Positions 51,704-60,157 of a DNA stretch of 64,000 nucleotides are shown here, one piece after another. The stretch lies in NCBI GenBank assembly GCA_963708235.1, contig OY970200.1, positions 434,001 through 498,000 of the forward strand, read 5' to 3'. Positions within the stretch are counted from its first letter, which is position 1. Each line of letters starts with the position of its first letter. The notes below the pieces were generated by a model. The model did no database searches. It was given only the letters and a program-made list of their open reading frames with translations, and was not told where the DNA came from. This DNA comes from G963708235 sp963708235 (GTDB taxonomy: Bacteria; Actinomycetota; Acidimicrobiia; Spongiisociales; UBA5794). The translations under genes were made by a program, and so were the position numbers.

Positions 51704-52477
51704 TCAGGCGACCAGTCGCCAGGCGGCGACGAGGGCGGCGACGGCCAGCACGATGCGGAGCATGCGGACCGGGACGACGGGCTGGAGTCGGGCGCCGATG
51801 ACGGCGCCGACCAGCCCGCCGAGCCCGAAGGCGATCCCGTCGGCCCAGATCGGGGCGGCGGCGTCGCCGATCCCGGCACCTGCGGCGGCGGCGAAGGTGA
51901 GCAAACCGGCCACCGAGGTGGCGAGCGTGGTGAGCAGCGCCGCCCCGGCCACCCGGTCGAAGGGGAGACGCTCGACCGCCACCAGCCACGGGACGAGCAG
52001 GGCGGCGCCACCGAGACCGTAGATGCCCCCGACGACCCCGGCGACGGTGCCGACCATGGCCAGCTTGTGCAGCGGCGGGAGGCGCCCGCTCAGCGCCAGC
52101 GACGGCACCTCTTCGCCCCGGTCGGTCAGGAGACGGATACCGAGCACCACCAGCACCACCGCCGCCACCCACCCGAACCGGTCGCCGTCGGCAAGCCAGG
52201 TGGAACGGATCAGGGCCCCGACGATGACCCCCGGGACGGTGCCGGCGCACAGCATCGCCGCCAGGTGGATGTCGAGACGTCCCTGCCGACCGAACGTGGC
52301 CGCACCGGCAGGAGCGGCGATCAGGTTGAACAGAAGGTTGGTGGCGGATACCGCCGGGCTCGGGATGTGGAAGACCTGCACCTGGACGGGAAGCAGGAGG
52401 AACGCTCCGGAGACACCGACCGGGGTGCAGAGACCGGCGACGATGAGACCGGCGAGGAATCGGGTGAAGAGATACAT
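51704..52477 (-). CDS. TauE/SafE family anion (sulfite-type) exporter
   Basis: 257 residues with about eight hydrophobic helices in two halves, each with the family-type motif: GLCTPVGVSGAFLLLPVQ near the N-terminus and VVGGIYGLGGAALLVPWL in the second half, plus the NLLFNLIAAPAGAATF loop. TauE/SafE proteins export organosulfonates or sulfite, but many substrates are unknown and none is indicated here. Divergent from the HMG-CoA lyase gene, with about 90 bp between the starts. Confidence 0.86.
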   Translation of the reverse strand: MYLFTRFLAGLIVAGLCTPVGVSGAFLLLPVQVQVFHIPSPAVSATNLLFNLIAAPAGAATFGRQGRLDIHLAAMLCAGTVPGVIVGALIRSTWLADGDRFGWVAAVVLVVLGIRLLTDRGEEVPSLALSGRLPPLHKLAMVGTVAGVVGGIYGLGGAALLVPWLVAVERLPFDRVAGAALLTTLATSVAGLLTFAAAAGAGIGDAAAPIWADGIAFGLGGLVGAVIGARLQPVVPVRMLRIVLAVAALVAAWRLVA

Positions 52478-52567
52478 GGTCCGGTCTTCGCGGCGGAGCG
52501 GTCACCGTACCAGCGAGCTGCCCCCGGCGATGGGAGGGGCCGTCCCGGCGGGTACCGTGGTCGCATC

Positions 52568-53476
52568 ATGAGCGTTCTCCCCACTTCCGTCACGATGGTC
52601 GAAGTCGGTGCCCGCGACGGGCTGCAGAACGAAGATGTCGTGATCCCCACCGCCGGCAAGGTGGAACTGATCCGGCGGGTGGTGGATGCCGGGGCGACCC
52701 GCATCGAGACCGCCTCCTTCGTCCACCCGAAGCTGGTCCCGCAGATGGCCGACGCCGAGGCGGTGATGGCCGAGCTGGGGGAGAGCCCCGAAGGGGTCTC
52801 CTACATCGGCCTGGTGCTCAACCGCCGCGGGCTCGACCGGGCGCTCGCCACCACCTGCGACGAGATCAATTTCGTCGTCGGGGCCTCCGAGGGTTTCAAC
52901 CGGGCAAACCAGGGGGCGCCGGTCGAAACGACGATGACGGAGATCGAGCAGATGATCCCCGAGGCCACCGCGGCGGGTCGGGCGGTGTCGGTGACGATCT
53001 CGGTGGCGTTCGGATGTCCATTCGACGGTGAGGTCCCGGTGGCGGCCGTGGTCGACCTGACCCGGCGTTCCGCAGCGGCGGGTGCGCAGGAGATCGCCCT
53101 GGGGGACACCATCGGGGTCGGGGTTCCCGGCGACGTGGTGACCAGGCTCGCCGCGGTCCGGGCCGTGGCCGGCGACGCCGCCCTCCGTGTCCACTTCCAC
53201 GACACCCGCAACACCGGGGTCGCCAATGTCTACGCCGCCCTCACCCAGGGGGTCGATATCATCGACGCCTCGGTGGGTGGCGCAGGTGGCTGTCCCTTCG
53301 CCCCCAACGCCACCGGCAACGTCGCCACCGAAGACGTCCTCTACGCCCTCCACCGGATGGGGATCTCCACCGGCATCGACCTCGACGCCACCACCGCCAC
53401 CGGTCGCTGGCTCGGCACCCAACTCGGCAAGACACTCCCCTCCGCCCTCGCCCGGGCGGGCAATTTCCCCGGTTGA
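52568..53476 (+). CDS. Hydroxymethylglutaryl-CoA lyase
   Basis: 302 residues from the ATG at MSVLPTSVTMVEVGARDGLQ; the frame is open upstream but not coding-like. The DRE-TIM metallolyase fold is evident: EVGARDGLQNE (Arg and Asp at the active site), ETASFVHPKLVPQM, IALGDTIGVGVP, the metal ligands in RVHFHDTRNTG, and the catalytic cysteine loop VGGAGGCPFAPNATGNV. It cleaves HMG-CoA to acetoacetate and acetyl-CoA, usually in leucine breakdown. No other leucine-pathway gene is close by. Confidence 0.92.
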   Translation: MSVLPTSVTMVEVGARDGLQNEDVVIPTAGKVELIRRVVDAGATRIETASFVHPKLVPQMADAEAVMAELGESPEGVSYIGLVLNRRGLDRALATTCDEINFVVGASEGFNRANQGAPVETTMTEIEQMIPEATAAGRAVSVTISVAFGCPFDGEVPVAAVVDLTRRSAAAGAQEIALGDTIGVGVPGDVVTRLAAVRAVAGDAALRVHFHDTRNTGVANVYAALTQGVDIIDASVGGAGGCPFAPNATGNVATEDVLYALHRMGISTGIDLDATTATGRWLGTQLGKTLPSALARAGNFPG

Positions 53477-53489
53477 TGCCGGTGCCGGT

Positions 53490-54329
53490 CTAGCCGGCTC
53501 CGGCTTCGATCGCCGCCACCCTCGTCGTCGCTTCCGGTCCACACACGGTGACCAGGTCGACGCCGCCTGATCGGGCGAGCTCACGGACGACGGCGGCCAG
53601 GCTCCCGTCGTCGATCAAACGGGCGAGGTTGACCCCCGGACAACTGGTCGCCGCCCAGTTGCGGTGCCCGCCGATCGTCTCCGGCGCCACGCCGAACTCG
53701 GAGGAGGCCCAGGCGAGAAGGGCGGCCAGCACATCGAGCTGGGGTGGTGCGGGCTCCTGCTCCTCATAGTTCCCCTCCAGACAGACCAGGAGGTGCCCGG
53801 TGGGGTCGTATTCGGTTGCGGTGTCGCCGACGGCGGTGACCGGGCGCCCCTCGTAGACGTTCCCGTCGAGATCGATCAGGTAGTGGTAGGCCAGATCCGG
53901 CCAGCCCAGGCTCTGGTGGTAGCGCTGGTGGTCGTGTGCCTTGGCGGGGGCATCGCTTGCTGAGGCCAGGACGATTGCGGTGTGATGGATGGTGATCCGC
54001 TCGATGTGGTGCTCGACGAAGTCCCCGGTGGGCGGGTGCGCCCGCCATGCGTCCCGACACAGCGCCTCGACCCGTCGGCTCCGCGGCTGCGAGGTGGTGG
54101 TGACCTCGGCGGCGGTGGCGGGGGGTGCGGTGTCGGGTGGTGTCCCGGCCGTGCTGTTCGGGGCGGTGGTCGAAGATGTGGTGGGTGGGGGCTCACCGGT
54201 GGTGGTGCCCGGTGCGGCGACCGGTGGGGGCACGTCGTTGCGCATCCCGAGACGCCATCCGAGACCTGCGGCAGCGAGCAGCCCGAGCGCTCCTCCGAGG
54301 AATCTGCGGCGGCTGGGATCGTGGGCCAT
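53490..54329 (-). CDS. Secreted PGRP/Amidase_2 N-acetylmuramoyl-L-alanine amidase-like protein
   Basis: 279 residues. The N-terminus DPSRRRFLGGALGLLAAAGL is a twin-arginine-type signal (SRRRFLGG). A Thr/Pro/Ala-rich linker follows. The catalytic domain has ERITIHHTAIVLAS, HDHQRYHQSLGWPDLAYHYL, GNVYEGRPVTAVGDTATEYD and HRNWAATSCPG, i.e. the zinc His residues and Cys of bacterial peptidoglycan recognition proteins/type 2 amidases. Cuts the bond between MurNAc and the peptide stem, probably outside the membrane. Between the lyase and the trehalose synthase genes, on the opposite strand to both. Confidence 0.86.
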   Translation of the reverse strand: MAHDPSRRRFLGGALGLLAAAGLGWRLGMRNDVPPPVAAPGTTTGEPPPTTSSTTAPNSTAGTPPDTAPPATAAEVTTTSQPRSRRVEALCRDAWRAHPPTGDFVEHHIERITIHHTAIVLASASDAPAKAHDHQRYHQSLGWPDLAYHYLIDLDGNVYEGRPVTAVGDTATEYDPTGHLLVCLEGNYEEQEPAPPQLDVLAALLAWASSEFGVAPETIGGHRNWAATSCPGVNLARLIDDGSLAAVVRELARSGGVDLVTVCGPEATTRVAAIEAGAG

Positions 54330-54395
54330 CGCCCCCGAGCCTACGACCTCGATCGAGCCACCAGCGGCGACCCTCGGGGCCTACACTCGCCGCCC

Positions 54396-56000
54396 ATGAG
54401 TGCGGTTCCCTGGTTCAAGACGGCGGTGTTCTACGAGGTGCCGGTCTATGCCTTCGGTGACTCGAACGGGGACGGCGTCGGCGACTTCGCCGGGCTGACC
54501 GAACGGCTCGACTACCTGGAGTGGCTCGGGGTCGACTGTCTGTGGGTGTTGCCCTTCTTCGAGTCTCCGTTGCTCGACGGGGGATACGACGTGGCCGACT
54601 TCACCAAGGTGCTCGACCGTTACGGCACCGTCGAGGATGTGCGGCGTTTCATCGCCGCCGCCCACGACCGGGGGATGCGGGTGATCGCCGACATGATCGT
54701 CAACCACACCTCGGACCAGCACCCCTGGTTCCAGGAGGCCAGGAAGCCGGGTTCCGACAAGCGGGACTGGTATGTGTGGAGCGACGACCCCACCCGGTGG
54801 AGCGAGGCGCGGGTCATCTTCATCGACACCCATGACTCCAACTGGACCTGGGACGACGAGGCCGGGGCGTATTACTGGCACCGATTCTTCTGGCACCAGC
54901 CCGACCTCAACTTCGATCACCCCGAGGTGCGCCGGGCGATCGCCGATGCGCTCCGGTTCTGGCTCGACATCGGGTTCGACGGACTCCGCCTCGATGCGGT
55001 GCCCTATCTCTTCGAACGTGACGGGACCAACGGCGAGAACCTCCCCGAGACCCACGCCTACCTCAAGGAGCTGCGTTCGATCGTCGACACCGAATACGCC
55101 GACCGCATCCTGCTCGCCGAGGCCAATCAGTGGCCCGCTGATGTGGTCGCCTATTTCGGGGACGACGACGAATGCCAGATGGCGTTCCATTTCCCGGTGA
55201 TGCCCCGGCTGTTCATGGCGGTGGCCAAGGCCGAGGCAGCGCCGGTGATCGACATCCTCGCCGACACCCCGCCCATCCCTGCAGGCTGCCAGTGGGGGGT
55301 GTTCCTCCGCAACCACGACGAGCTCACCCTGGAGATGGTGTCGGAGGACGAACGCGCCTTCATGTACGGGCACTACGCCCCCGACCCGGGGATGCGCAAG
55401 AACGTTGGGATCAGACGGCGGCTGGCCCCGCTGCTCGACGGCGACCGCCGCCGGGTCGAACTGCTGGTCGGGATCCTCCTCACCCTCCCCGGAAGCCCGG
55501 TGCTCTACTACGGCGACGAGATCGGGATGGGTGACCGCTACCTGCTCGAGGACCGCGACGGGGTCCGCACGCCGATGCAGTGGACCGGCGAGCCCGGCGC
55601 CGGGTTCTCCACCGCCGACCCCGACGAGTTCTACCTCCCGATGGTCGACGCCCCCGAGTTCGCACCCGAGGTGCTCAACGTCACCGCCCAGCGGGACGAC
55701 CCGGAATCGTTGCTCAACTGGTACCGGGACCTGCTGGCGCTGCGTCGGCAGTTCCCGGTGCTGGGGACCGGCGACTTCGAGGCGGTCGCCGCCGACCACC
55801 CGGCGATCCTCGCCTACCGACGTGGCGGTGACACCGGCGAGCTGATCCTCGTCGCCAACCTCGCCGCCGAGGAGATCTCGACCACGCTCGATCTCGACAC
55901 CGCCCGCACCTACCGGTCGGTGCGTGGCCGGGGAGACGTCCACGGAGGAGCGATCACCCTCGACCCCTACGGCTTCGACTGGCTGACCCCGGACTCCTGA
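54396..56000 (+). CDS. treS: Trehalose synthase / GH13 alpha-amylase family enzyme
   Basis: 534 residues starting WFKTAVFYEVPVYAFGDSNG, the typical TreS opening. GH13 motifs: DMIVNHTSDQHPWF (region I), GFDGLRLDAVPYLF (nucleophile Asp about 200), LLAEANQWPADVV (acid/base Glu about 242) and FLRNHDELT (Asp about 308). Also GYDVADFTKV and RTPMQWTG, common in TreS. It interconverts maltose and trehalose, and has no maltokinase fusion. The frame is open further upstream but lacks coding character there. Trehalose is an osmoprotectant and precursor of alpha-maltose-1-phosphate glycogen synthesis. Confidence 0.92.
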   Translation: MSAVPWFKTAVFYEVPVYAFGDSNGDGVGDFAGLTERLDYLEWLGVDCLWVLPFFESPLLDGGYDVADFTKVLDRYGTVEDVRRFIAAAHDRGMRVIADMIVNHTSDQHPWFQEARKPGSDKRDWYVWSDDPTRWSEARVIFIDTHDSNWTWDDEAGAYYWHRFFWHQPDLNFDHPEVRRAIADALRFWLDIGFDGLRLDAVPYLFERDGTNGENLPETHAYLKELRSIVDTEYADRILLAEANQWPADVVAYFGDDDECQMAFHFPVMPRLFMAVAKAEAAPVIDILADTPPIPAGCQWGVFLRNHDELTLEMVSEDERAFMYGHYAPDPGMRKNVGIRRRLAPLLDGDRRRVELLVGILLTLPGSPVLYYGDEIGMGDRYLLEDRDGVRTPMQWTGEPGAGFSTADPDEFYLPMVDAPEFAPEVLNVTAQRDDPESLLNWYRDLLALRRQFPVLGTGDFEAVAADHPAILAYRRGGDTGELILVANLAAEEISTTLDLDTARTYRSVRGRGDVHGGAITLDPYGFDWLTPDS

Positions 56001-56036
56001 CGGGAGACGAGGCTCCGACCGGTAGTCTGCCCAGCG

Positions 56037-56888
56037 ATGGCCACCCCGATCTCTTTCCTCTCCGACTACGGGCACCGCGACGAATACGTCGGGGTGGTGC
56101 ACGGCGTCATCGCCCGCATCGCCCCCGAGGTGAGGGTGGTCGACGTCGGGCACGACTTCCCCGCCGGCCGGATCCGGCCCGCCGCCCTGGCCCTGATGCG
56201 GGCCGTCCAGTATCTCCCGCCGGGGGTGGCGCTGGCCATCGTCGACCCCGGGGTCGGGACCGCCCGCCGCGCCATCTGCGCCCGCACCGGATGGGGCTAC
56301 TTCGTCGGACCCGACAACGGGCTGCTCGCCCCCGCCGTCGCCATGGTGGGTGGCGCCGACAAGATCGTCGCCATCGAGAACCCCGAACTGCGACTCCCCG
56401 CCGAAGGGGTCACCTTTGCGGGGCGTGATCTGTTTGCTCCGGCGGCGGCGGTCCTCGCCTCCGACCAGGCGACCATCGACGACCTCGGTCCCGACATCAG
56501 TCTCGACACGGTCACCCCGCTGATGATCCCCCTGGTCGCCGCCGGCCCCTCCGACGTGCTCGGTGAAGTCCTCTGGGTCGACCACTTCGGCAACGCCCAG
56601 ACCAACATGGCCCCGGGCGACCTCACCGAGATCGGGTTGGCGCCAGGAGACGATGTGATCGTCCGGGTCGGCGCCGCCGAGCTTCGGGTGCCGTGGGTGA
56701 TGACCTATGGCGACGTTCCCGAAGGTCAGCCGCTGGTCCATGTCGACTCGTACGGCCAGATGGCGGTGGCGGTCCGCGGTGGGCGTGCCGACGACGGGCT
56801 TCCCCTCGCAGAGGAGGTGGCGGTCACCATGCTGCGCCCGTCAGGCGGAAATCGGATCCAGATTCAGGGCATGAATCCGGAGGTCTGA
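56037..56888 (+). CDS. SAM hydrolase / SAM hydroxide adenosyltransferase (DUF62)
   Basis: 283 residues. Family motifs: FLSDYGHRDEYVGVVHGVI at the N-terminus, VDVGHDFPAGRIR, IVDPGVGTARRAICAR, PDNGLLAPAV, GRDLFAPAAAVL and WVDHFGNAQTNM. The family hydrolyses S-adenosylmethionine to adenosine and methionine; fluorinase and chlorinase are related but carry a halide-site loop I cannot confirm here. Cytoplasmic. A TAGTCT -10-like hexamer (56023-56028) lies about eight bases before the ATG, consistent with a short or absent leader. Confidence 0.88.
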   Translation: MATPISFLSDYGHRDEYVGVVHGVIARIAPEVRVVDVGHDFPAGRIRPAALALMRAVQYLPPGVALAIVDPGVGTARRAICARTGWGYFVGPDNGLLAPAVAMVGGADKIVAIENPELRLPAEGVTFAGRDLFAPAAAVLASDQATIDDLGPDISLDTVTPLMIPLVAAGPSDVLGEVLWVDHFGNAQTNMAPGDLTEIGLAPGDDVIVRVGAAELRVPWVMTYGDVPEGQPLVHVDSYGQMAVAVRGGRADDGLPLAEEVAVTMLRPSGGNRIQIQGMNPEV

Positions 56889-56959
56889 GCCTTGATGATG
56901 AAGGCGCCGAGGATCACGGCAAGGAGCACGATCATGAACACGGCGGTCGTAGGGCGCAT
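56864..56959 (-). CDS. Very small single-helix membrane protein
   Basis: 31 residues: MRPTTAVFMIVLLAVILGA then FIIKAQTSGFMP. A basic N-terminus, one membrane-length hydrophobic helix, and a short polar tail look like a real small membrane protein, but there is no ribosome-binding site and it overlaps the 3' end of the SAM hydrolase gene by 25 bp. No function can be given. It lies opposite the intergenic space before the glutaredoxin-like gene. Confidence 0.35.
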   Translation of the reverse strand: MRPTTAVFMIVLLAVILGAFIIKAQTSGFMP

Positions 56960-56980
56960 CCCAGCGACGATAGTTGGCCG

Positions 56981-57250
56981 ATGACCACCCAGGATCGGCG
57001 TCGCGCCGTGCTCGTGACCAAGAGCGACTGCCTGCTCTGTGACGACGCCGAGCGGCTCGTTCGACGCTACGCCGTCCGGTTCGGGGTCTCCGTCGATGTC
57101 GTCGATCTGGCGGCCAGCCCGGAGCTGCAGGACGAATACGGGGAACGGGTGCCGGTGCTGCTCGGTGTGGGAAGGCGGGTGCTCGCCGAGGGCGAGATGA
57201 CGGCGTTCACCGTCCAGCGTGCCTTGCTCAAGGTGCGGATCGGGCGCTGA
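56981..57250 (+). CDS. Glutaredoxin-like (DUF836) thiol-disulfide protein
   Basis: 89 residues. Thioredoxin fold with CLLC near the N-terminus (VLVTKSDCLLCDDAERLV), a cis-Pro region in ERVPVLLGVGRRVL, and a short helical end. The family is small and often precedes rex or heme genes in actinobacteria, as here (rex follows after 61 bp). Cys-Leu-Leu-Cys is unlike the CPYC of classic glutaredoxins. Likely a cytoplasmic electron shuttle; its partner thiol could be mycothiol, given the mshA-type gene in this window. Confidence 0.82.
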   Translation: MTTQDRRRAVLVTKSDCLLCDDAERLVRRYAVRFGVSVDVVDLAASPELQDEYGERVPVLLGVGRRVLAEGEMTAFTVQRALLKVRIGR

Positions 57251-57311
57251 CCGCACCCTCTTGCACCGGTCGAGAATTCGGCCGATCCGGGCCTCACTAT
57301 CCTGGCGAGCC

Positions 57312-57932
57312 GTGAAGAGTCCGATACCCGCCACCACCGTGTCGCGGCTCCCCGTGTATTTGCGCACGTTGGGGGCCCTTCCGTCCAGCCAGCACACCTG
57401 TTCTTCGGATCAGTTGGCCGCGCTCGCCGGGGTCAATTCCGCCCAGGTGCGCAAAGACCTCTCCTATCTCGGCACCCACGGAACCCGTGGGGTCGGATAC
57501 GAGATCAGCGAGCTTCGCGATCAACTGCGACGTGCCCTGGGTCTGGTGCAGAGTTACGGGGTGGTGATCGTCGGCGCCGGAAACCTCGGCAGTGCGCTCA
57601 CCAACTATGCCGGTTTCTCGGCGTGGGGATTCGAGGTGGTGGCGCTGGTCGACGCCGACTCGAAGAAGATCGGCACCGTCGTCGCCGGACACGACGTGGA
57701 AGGCTTCGACGATCTGGGTCGCATCGTCAAGGAGCGCGACGCCGCCATCGGGATCATCGCCACACCGGCCAGAGCCGCCCAGGAGGTGGCCGACCGGTTC
57801 ATCGACGCCGGGGTACGGTCGATCCTGAACTTCGCCCCGGCGGTGATCGAGGTGCCCGACGACGTCGTCCTGCGTCGCGTCGATCTCTCCACCGAACTCC
57901 AGATCCTCACCTTCCACCTCCACCAGGGCTGA
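57312..57932 (+). CDS. rex: Redox-sensing transcriptional repressor Rex
   Basis: 206 residues from GTG. The N-terminal wHTH has STVSRLPVYLRTL-like sequence (TTVSRLPVYLRTLGAL) and NSAQVRKDLSYLGTHGTRGVGY, the Rex recognition helix and wing. The Rossmann domain follows with VVIVGAGNLGSALTNY (NADH-binding glycine loop) and FAPAVIEVPDDVVLRRVDLS, then the domain-swapped C-terminal helix LQILTFHLHQ. Rex senses the NADH/NAD+ ratio and represses respiratory and fermentation genes. It lies tail-to-tail with the quinol oxidase operon. TATCCT (57298-57303), nine bases before the GTG, may be the -10 of a leaderless transcript. Confidence 0.93.
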   Translation: MKSPIPATTVSRLPVYLRTLGALPSSQHTCSSDQLAALAGVNSAQVRKDLSYLGTHGTRGVGYEISELRDQLRRALGLVQSYGVVIVGAGNLGSALTNYAGFSAWGFEVVALVDADSKKIGTVVAGHDVEGFDDLGRIVKERDAAIGIIATPARAAQEVADRFIDAGVRSILNFAPAVIEVPDDVVLRRVDLSTELQILTFHLHQG

Positions 57933-57967
57933 CCGGGCGCCGTCGGGCGGTCGTCAGGTGGGGAGGC

Positions 57968-58474
57968 TCAGGCTTCGGCTTCTTCCCGCTCGAACTGGTC
58001 GAGGGCGACGACGAACATCAGGAACAGCACCAGGGAGGCCAGGGTGAGACCGATCGCCGGGATCCGGATCTGGAAGGAATTGAGTCCTTCCAGGTTGGAC
58101 GGGGCGAGCCCACGGGGGGCGTAGATCACGAAGAGCAGGCTGCCGATGACCAACCATCCGAAGGTGGCGGCACCGGTGATGAGGAAAGCCAGCCGGGTGC
58201 CCAGATTGGTGTAAAGCAGGAGGAAGCCGGCCCCGACGAATGAGACGATCGAGACCAGGGTGACCAGGATGCCGCGTGCGGCGATCGAGAAGGCGGTGGT
58301 GGCCCCGGTGTCCGGGTCGACCTGCTTGAAGACGGAGTTGTAGGCGTCGCCCAACCAGCCCCGCAGCGACGGGATGAACGAGAGCAGGGCCACCACGATG
58401 AGGGCGATGCCCACCGCCTCCAGAGCATTGAGACGTCCCCGCTCGTCGCTACCCGGAGAAGGGGTGGGCCGCAT
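57968..58474 (-). CDS. Four-helix membrane protein at the end of the quinol oxidase operon
   Basis: 168 residues from an ATG sharing one base with the cytochrome c stop (TGATG). Four membrane helices are visible: VGIALIVVALLSFIPSL, ILVTLVSIVSFVGAGFLLLY, LAFLITGAATFGWLVIGSLL, and LTLASLVLFLMFVVALDQF. A loop with VDPDTGATTAFSIAA lies outside the first pair. No cofactor ligand is obvious. Its coupling to the diheme cytochrome gene suggests an accessory subunit of the complex. I recognise no named family. Confidence 0.78.
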   Translation of the reverse strand: MRPTPSPGSDERGRLNALEAVGIALIVVALLSFIPSLRGWLGDAYNSVFKQVDPDTGATTAFSIAARGILVTLVSIVSFVGAGFLLLYTNLGTRLAFLITGAATFGWLVIGSLLFVIYAPRGLAPSNLEGLNSFQIRIPAIGLTLASLVLFLMFVVALDQFEREEAEA

Positions 58475-60147
58475 CACAGGGTCCTCTCGTAGGCGACGAT
58501 CAGGTCGATGTCTTCGGCGCTGAGGATCTGGCCGAACCCGGGCATCCGACCCGATCCGATGCCGTTGATGCCGTAGTGAACCGACTCGTCCGAACCGGTG
58601 GCGATGAACTCCGCCTGTTCGGTGGGGTCCGGGAACTGAACCTTGGAGCGGCCGTCGGTCAGCGCCGGGCCCCATGCCCCGGTCCCTGGACCCTGCTCGA
58701 AGATCACCCCGGCGGCGTATCCCGCCGTGTGGCACCGGGCGCAGTAGGCGTTGTAGAGCCCCACCGCCCGCTCGGCGTCCTCGGTGCTCAGTCCGGCATC
58801 GGTCGCCACCGCTTCGAAGTCGATGTCCCACAGCCGGTCGGCGGCTGCCTCGTCGAGGAAGTCGAGACCGGTCTGGACGCTCTCGGTGAACAGGTCGAGA
58901 CGCTCGGCGGTGACACCCAGGGTGAGGTGGGCGGTGTCGAGTTCGGTGAGGAAGATCTCGAACCGCTCCAGATCCGGGATGGGGGTGCCGGTCACGCTCT
59001 CGTTGGTGAAGGCGTTTTCGGGATCGAGGTTCAGGTTGTACACCTGGGGGATCGACGAATCGGGGACCATGACCAGCTCGGTCAGCGGGTTGCCGTCGGC
59101 GTCGGTGAGCGGGGCGCCCTCATCGTCGGTCTGGTCCCGGACCAGCCGGACCTGCAGCGTCTCGTCGACGACCTCGCCCATCTCGGTGAGACGGATCTCG
59201 GCGGCATCGGTCAGCCCGTCCCGGTCGGTGTCGGTGCCAGGCTGGCCACACCGTGAACCGACCAGTGCCGCCGATGCCGGAGTGCAGGTGCCGTCGCCGG
59301 CGAGCATCGCCCGGATCTCCCCGGGGAACTCCTCGATGGCGGCGAACTTGTCGACGGCGTCCAAGGTGTCCGCCATCACGGCTTCCTGTTCGAGCTTGCG
59401 CCGCGCCACCGCCGCATCGCCGCGGGCGATCCGATCCAGCGCCGCGGTGACGGCGCCTTCGACCTCGTCCAGGGCCTGGCCCTGGGTGATCGAGACGCTG
59501 TAGAGGTAGTCCATCACCTGTTCGACCTCTTCGACGGTCATGGCGCCACCCCCCTCGAGTCCGTTCGCCGGCATCGGGGTGCCGGGACGGCCCCAGACGA
59601 TCCAGTGCTCGATCTCTTCGGGGTCGTAGCGGAAGAAGATGTCGTTGAGCGACGGTGCGGTCCAAGTGGTGGCGAGGGTGCTGCGTGCCTCGACGAAGGG
59701 GGCGCCACCACCACTCCCGGCCGGACCGTGACAGTCGACGCACGAGAAGTTCTCGTACCAGTGCGAACCCTCGGAGATGTTCCGCTCGTGGATCCGCTCG
59801 GCGGCGGCCGTCTGCCGGTCGCCCTCGTTGATGTAGTAGATGGGGAGGGCCACGGCGAGGACGGCGGCGCTGATCACCGCGATGTTGAGCACCCGGGTCA
59901 CCCGCTTGGTTTCCATCTCGTCGTCGGAGAGGAACGGCGAAAGGTTCTGGGGCGTCTCTTCGACCCGTCTCGACCGCCGGCGGCTACTGAGGACGAGGTA
60001 GCCGATCCAGACCAGGAGCCCGGCGGCGGCCACGGTGAGCACCACCGAACCCACCCCGACATTGGACGGTGCGGCGGGTGCGTCGTCCTCGGCGGCGGCG
60101 GCCAGCAGATCGATGAGTGCGTGGGTGACGGGATTGTTGAAGGTCAT
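58474..60147 (-). CDS. Membrane-anchored diheme cytochrome c of the bc complex
   Basis: 557 residues. Two N-terminal helices (about 33-54 and 86-106) flank a basic cytoplasmic-type loop; the remainder should face outward. Two c-heme motifs are present: CVDCH (about 136-140) and CARCH (about 466-470), with candidate Met axial ligands in GRPGTPMPANG and GRMPGFGQIL. Between them lies a long insert containing DTDRDGLTDAAE, a calcium-binding EF-hand/thrombospondin-3-like loop. Next to Rieske and cytochrome b genes, this is the likely electron exit from the complex, in place of QcrC. The insert is unusual. Confidence 0.86.
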   Translation of the reverse strand: MTFNNPVTHALIDLLAAAAEDDAPAAPSNVGVGSVVLTVAAAGLLVWIGYLVLSSRRRSRRVEETPQNLSPFLSDDEMETKRVTRVLNIAVISAAVLAVALPIYYINEGDRQTAAAERIHERNISEGSHWYENFSCVDCHGPAGSGGGAPFVEARSTLATTWTAPSLNDIFFRYDPEEIEHWIVWGRPGTPMPANGLEGGGAMTVEEVEQVMDYLYSVSITQGQALDEVEGAVTAALDRIARGDAAVARRKLEQEAVMADTLDAVDKFAAIEEFPGEIRAMLAGDGTCTPASAALVGSRCGQPGTDTDRDGLTDAAEIRLTEMGEVVDETLQVRLVRDQTDDEGAPLTDADGNPLTELVMVPDSSIPQVYNLNLDPENAFTNESVTGTPIPDLERFEIFLTELDTAHLTLGVTAERLDLFTESVQTGLDFLDEAAADRLWDIDFEAVATDAGLSTEDAERAVGLYNAYCARCHTAGYAAGVIFEQGPGTGAWGPALTDGRSKVQFPDPTEQAEFIATGSDESVHYGINGIGSGRMPGFGQILSAEDIDLIVAYERTL

Positions 60148-60157
60148 GGTGCGGTGC

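Noticed and set aside
57933..57967. Rex operator between rex and the quinol oxidase operon
   Set aside because: No TTGTGA-N6-TCACAA-like palindrome was found here, in the rex upstream region, or in 63864-64000.
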